Of a stretch of 64,000 nucleotides of DNA, positions 63,916 through 64,000 are shown piece after piece. Made by a program: the position numbers and the translations under genes. The notes under the pieces are model-generated. The model saw nothing but the letters and a program-made list of their open reading frames with translations, was not told where the DNA came from and made no database searches. Where the stretch lies: assembly GCA_963776055.1 (NCBI GenBank), contig CAVZLD010000014.1, forward strand, positions 788,079-852,078, written 5' to 3'. Position 1 is the first letter of the stretch. Each line of letters begins with the position of its first letter. The DNA is from CAVZLD01 sp963776055 (GTDB taxonomy: Bacteria; Planctomycetota; Planctomycetia; Pirellulales; Pirellulaceae).

Positions 63916-64000
63916 TTGACTATTACAATACAGTGGTATGCCGTCCGTCTACGTTGTAGTAGCTTACGGGGGGGCAATTGTTTTGAAGAGGGTTCGCGGC

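Overview
The window looks like a planctomycete chromosome (Pirellulales/Rhodopirellula type). It carries a DUF1559 prepilin-like protein, four PEP-CTERM cell-surface proteins, dockerin/EF-hand repeats, a sulfotransferase, a giant exported protein with the planctomycete N-terminal LEPR-XLL motif (LEPRYMLTG), and planctomycete-type integrase genes. No rRNA, complete tRNA or CRISPR array was seen.

Layout. (1) 1-5700, minus strand: a tightly packed, overlapping run of small genes with strong Shine-Dalgarno sites (ssDNA-binding-like protein, excisionase-like HTH protein, several unknowns). It reads like a prophage or integrative-element module and is interrupted by an IS3-family element with an A7G frameshift signal. 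A PEP-CTERM gene and an integrase-tail remnant follow. (2) 5.7-37.2 kb: an ordinary chromosomal block. It holds a NifX-like/DUF134 pair behind a good sigma70-type promoter, a DUF1559 protein, a beta-propeller PEP-CTERM protein, an isopropylmalate/isocitrate dehydrogenase, a small lipoprotein, a DUF937 protein, two outer-membrane beta-barrels, a GH78 alpha-L-rhamnosidase divergent from a sodium/solute symporter, a DUF1343 (NamZ-like) hydrolase, a TerB-like protein, a site-2 protease, kdsA, purC, a GH10-like protein, an HD phosphohydrolase, purB, an acetyltransferase and a sulfotransferase. (3) 37.3-64 kb: an accessory, decaying region. It starts at a fragment resembling a tRNA 3' end with an integrase-tail-like frame, then a degenerate integrase. 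Next comes a ~19.5 kb giant surface-protein locus (40139-59647), a PEP-CTERM protein, a second broken integrase, and a frameshifted dockerin/PEP-CTERM protein.

The giant locus is the most interesting part. It has about 6500 codons, broken by about 18 single-base-type frameshifts. It contains a tandem repeat whose intact period is 1974 bp (658 codons), present as three full copies and one partial copy. Each repeat is a PPC-like plus Ig-like unit into which two C-type-lectin-like modules have been inserted inside the host domains. An insertion-free ancestral-type unit still sits upstream. CARDB, Calx-beta-like, Gly-rich, Ig-like and SdrD-B-like blocks follow, then a metzincin protease (HEVGHVSGLGH) and a dockerin.

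A second notable signal is the 665-bp intergenic region before kdsA. It contains a minus-strand multi-helix RNA candidate (GNRA-capped hairpin, 13-bp closing stem with two internal hairpins, then a U-tract) next to a 104-bp nested inverted repeat.

Single-base frameshifts also break four single genes outside the giant locus and the integrase remnants. They may reflect real decay or sequence error; the repeat arithmetic and a lesion shared between repeat copies argue that at least some are real.
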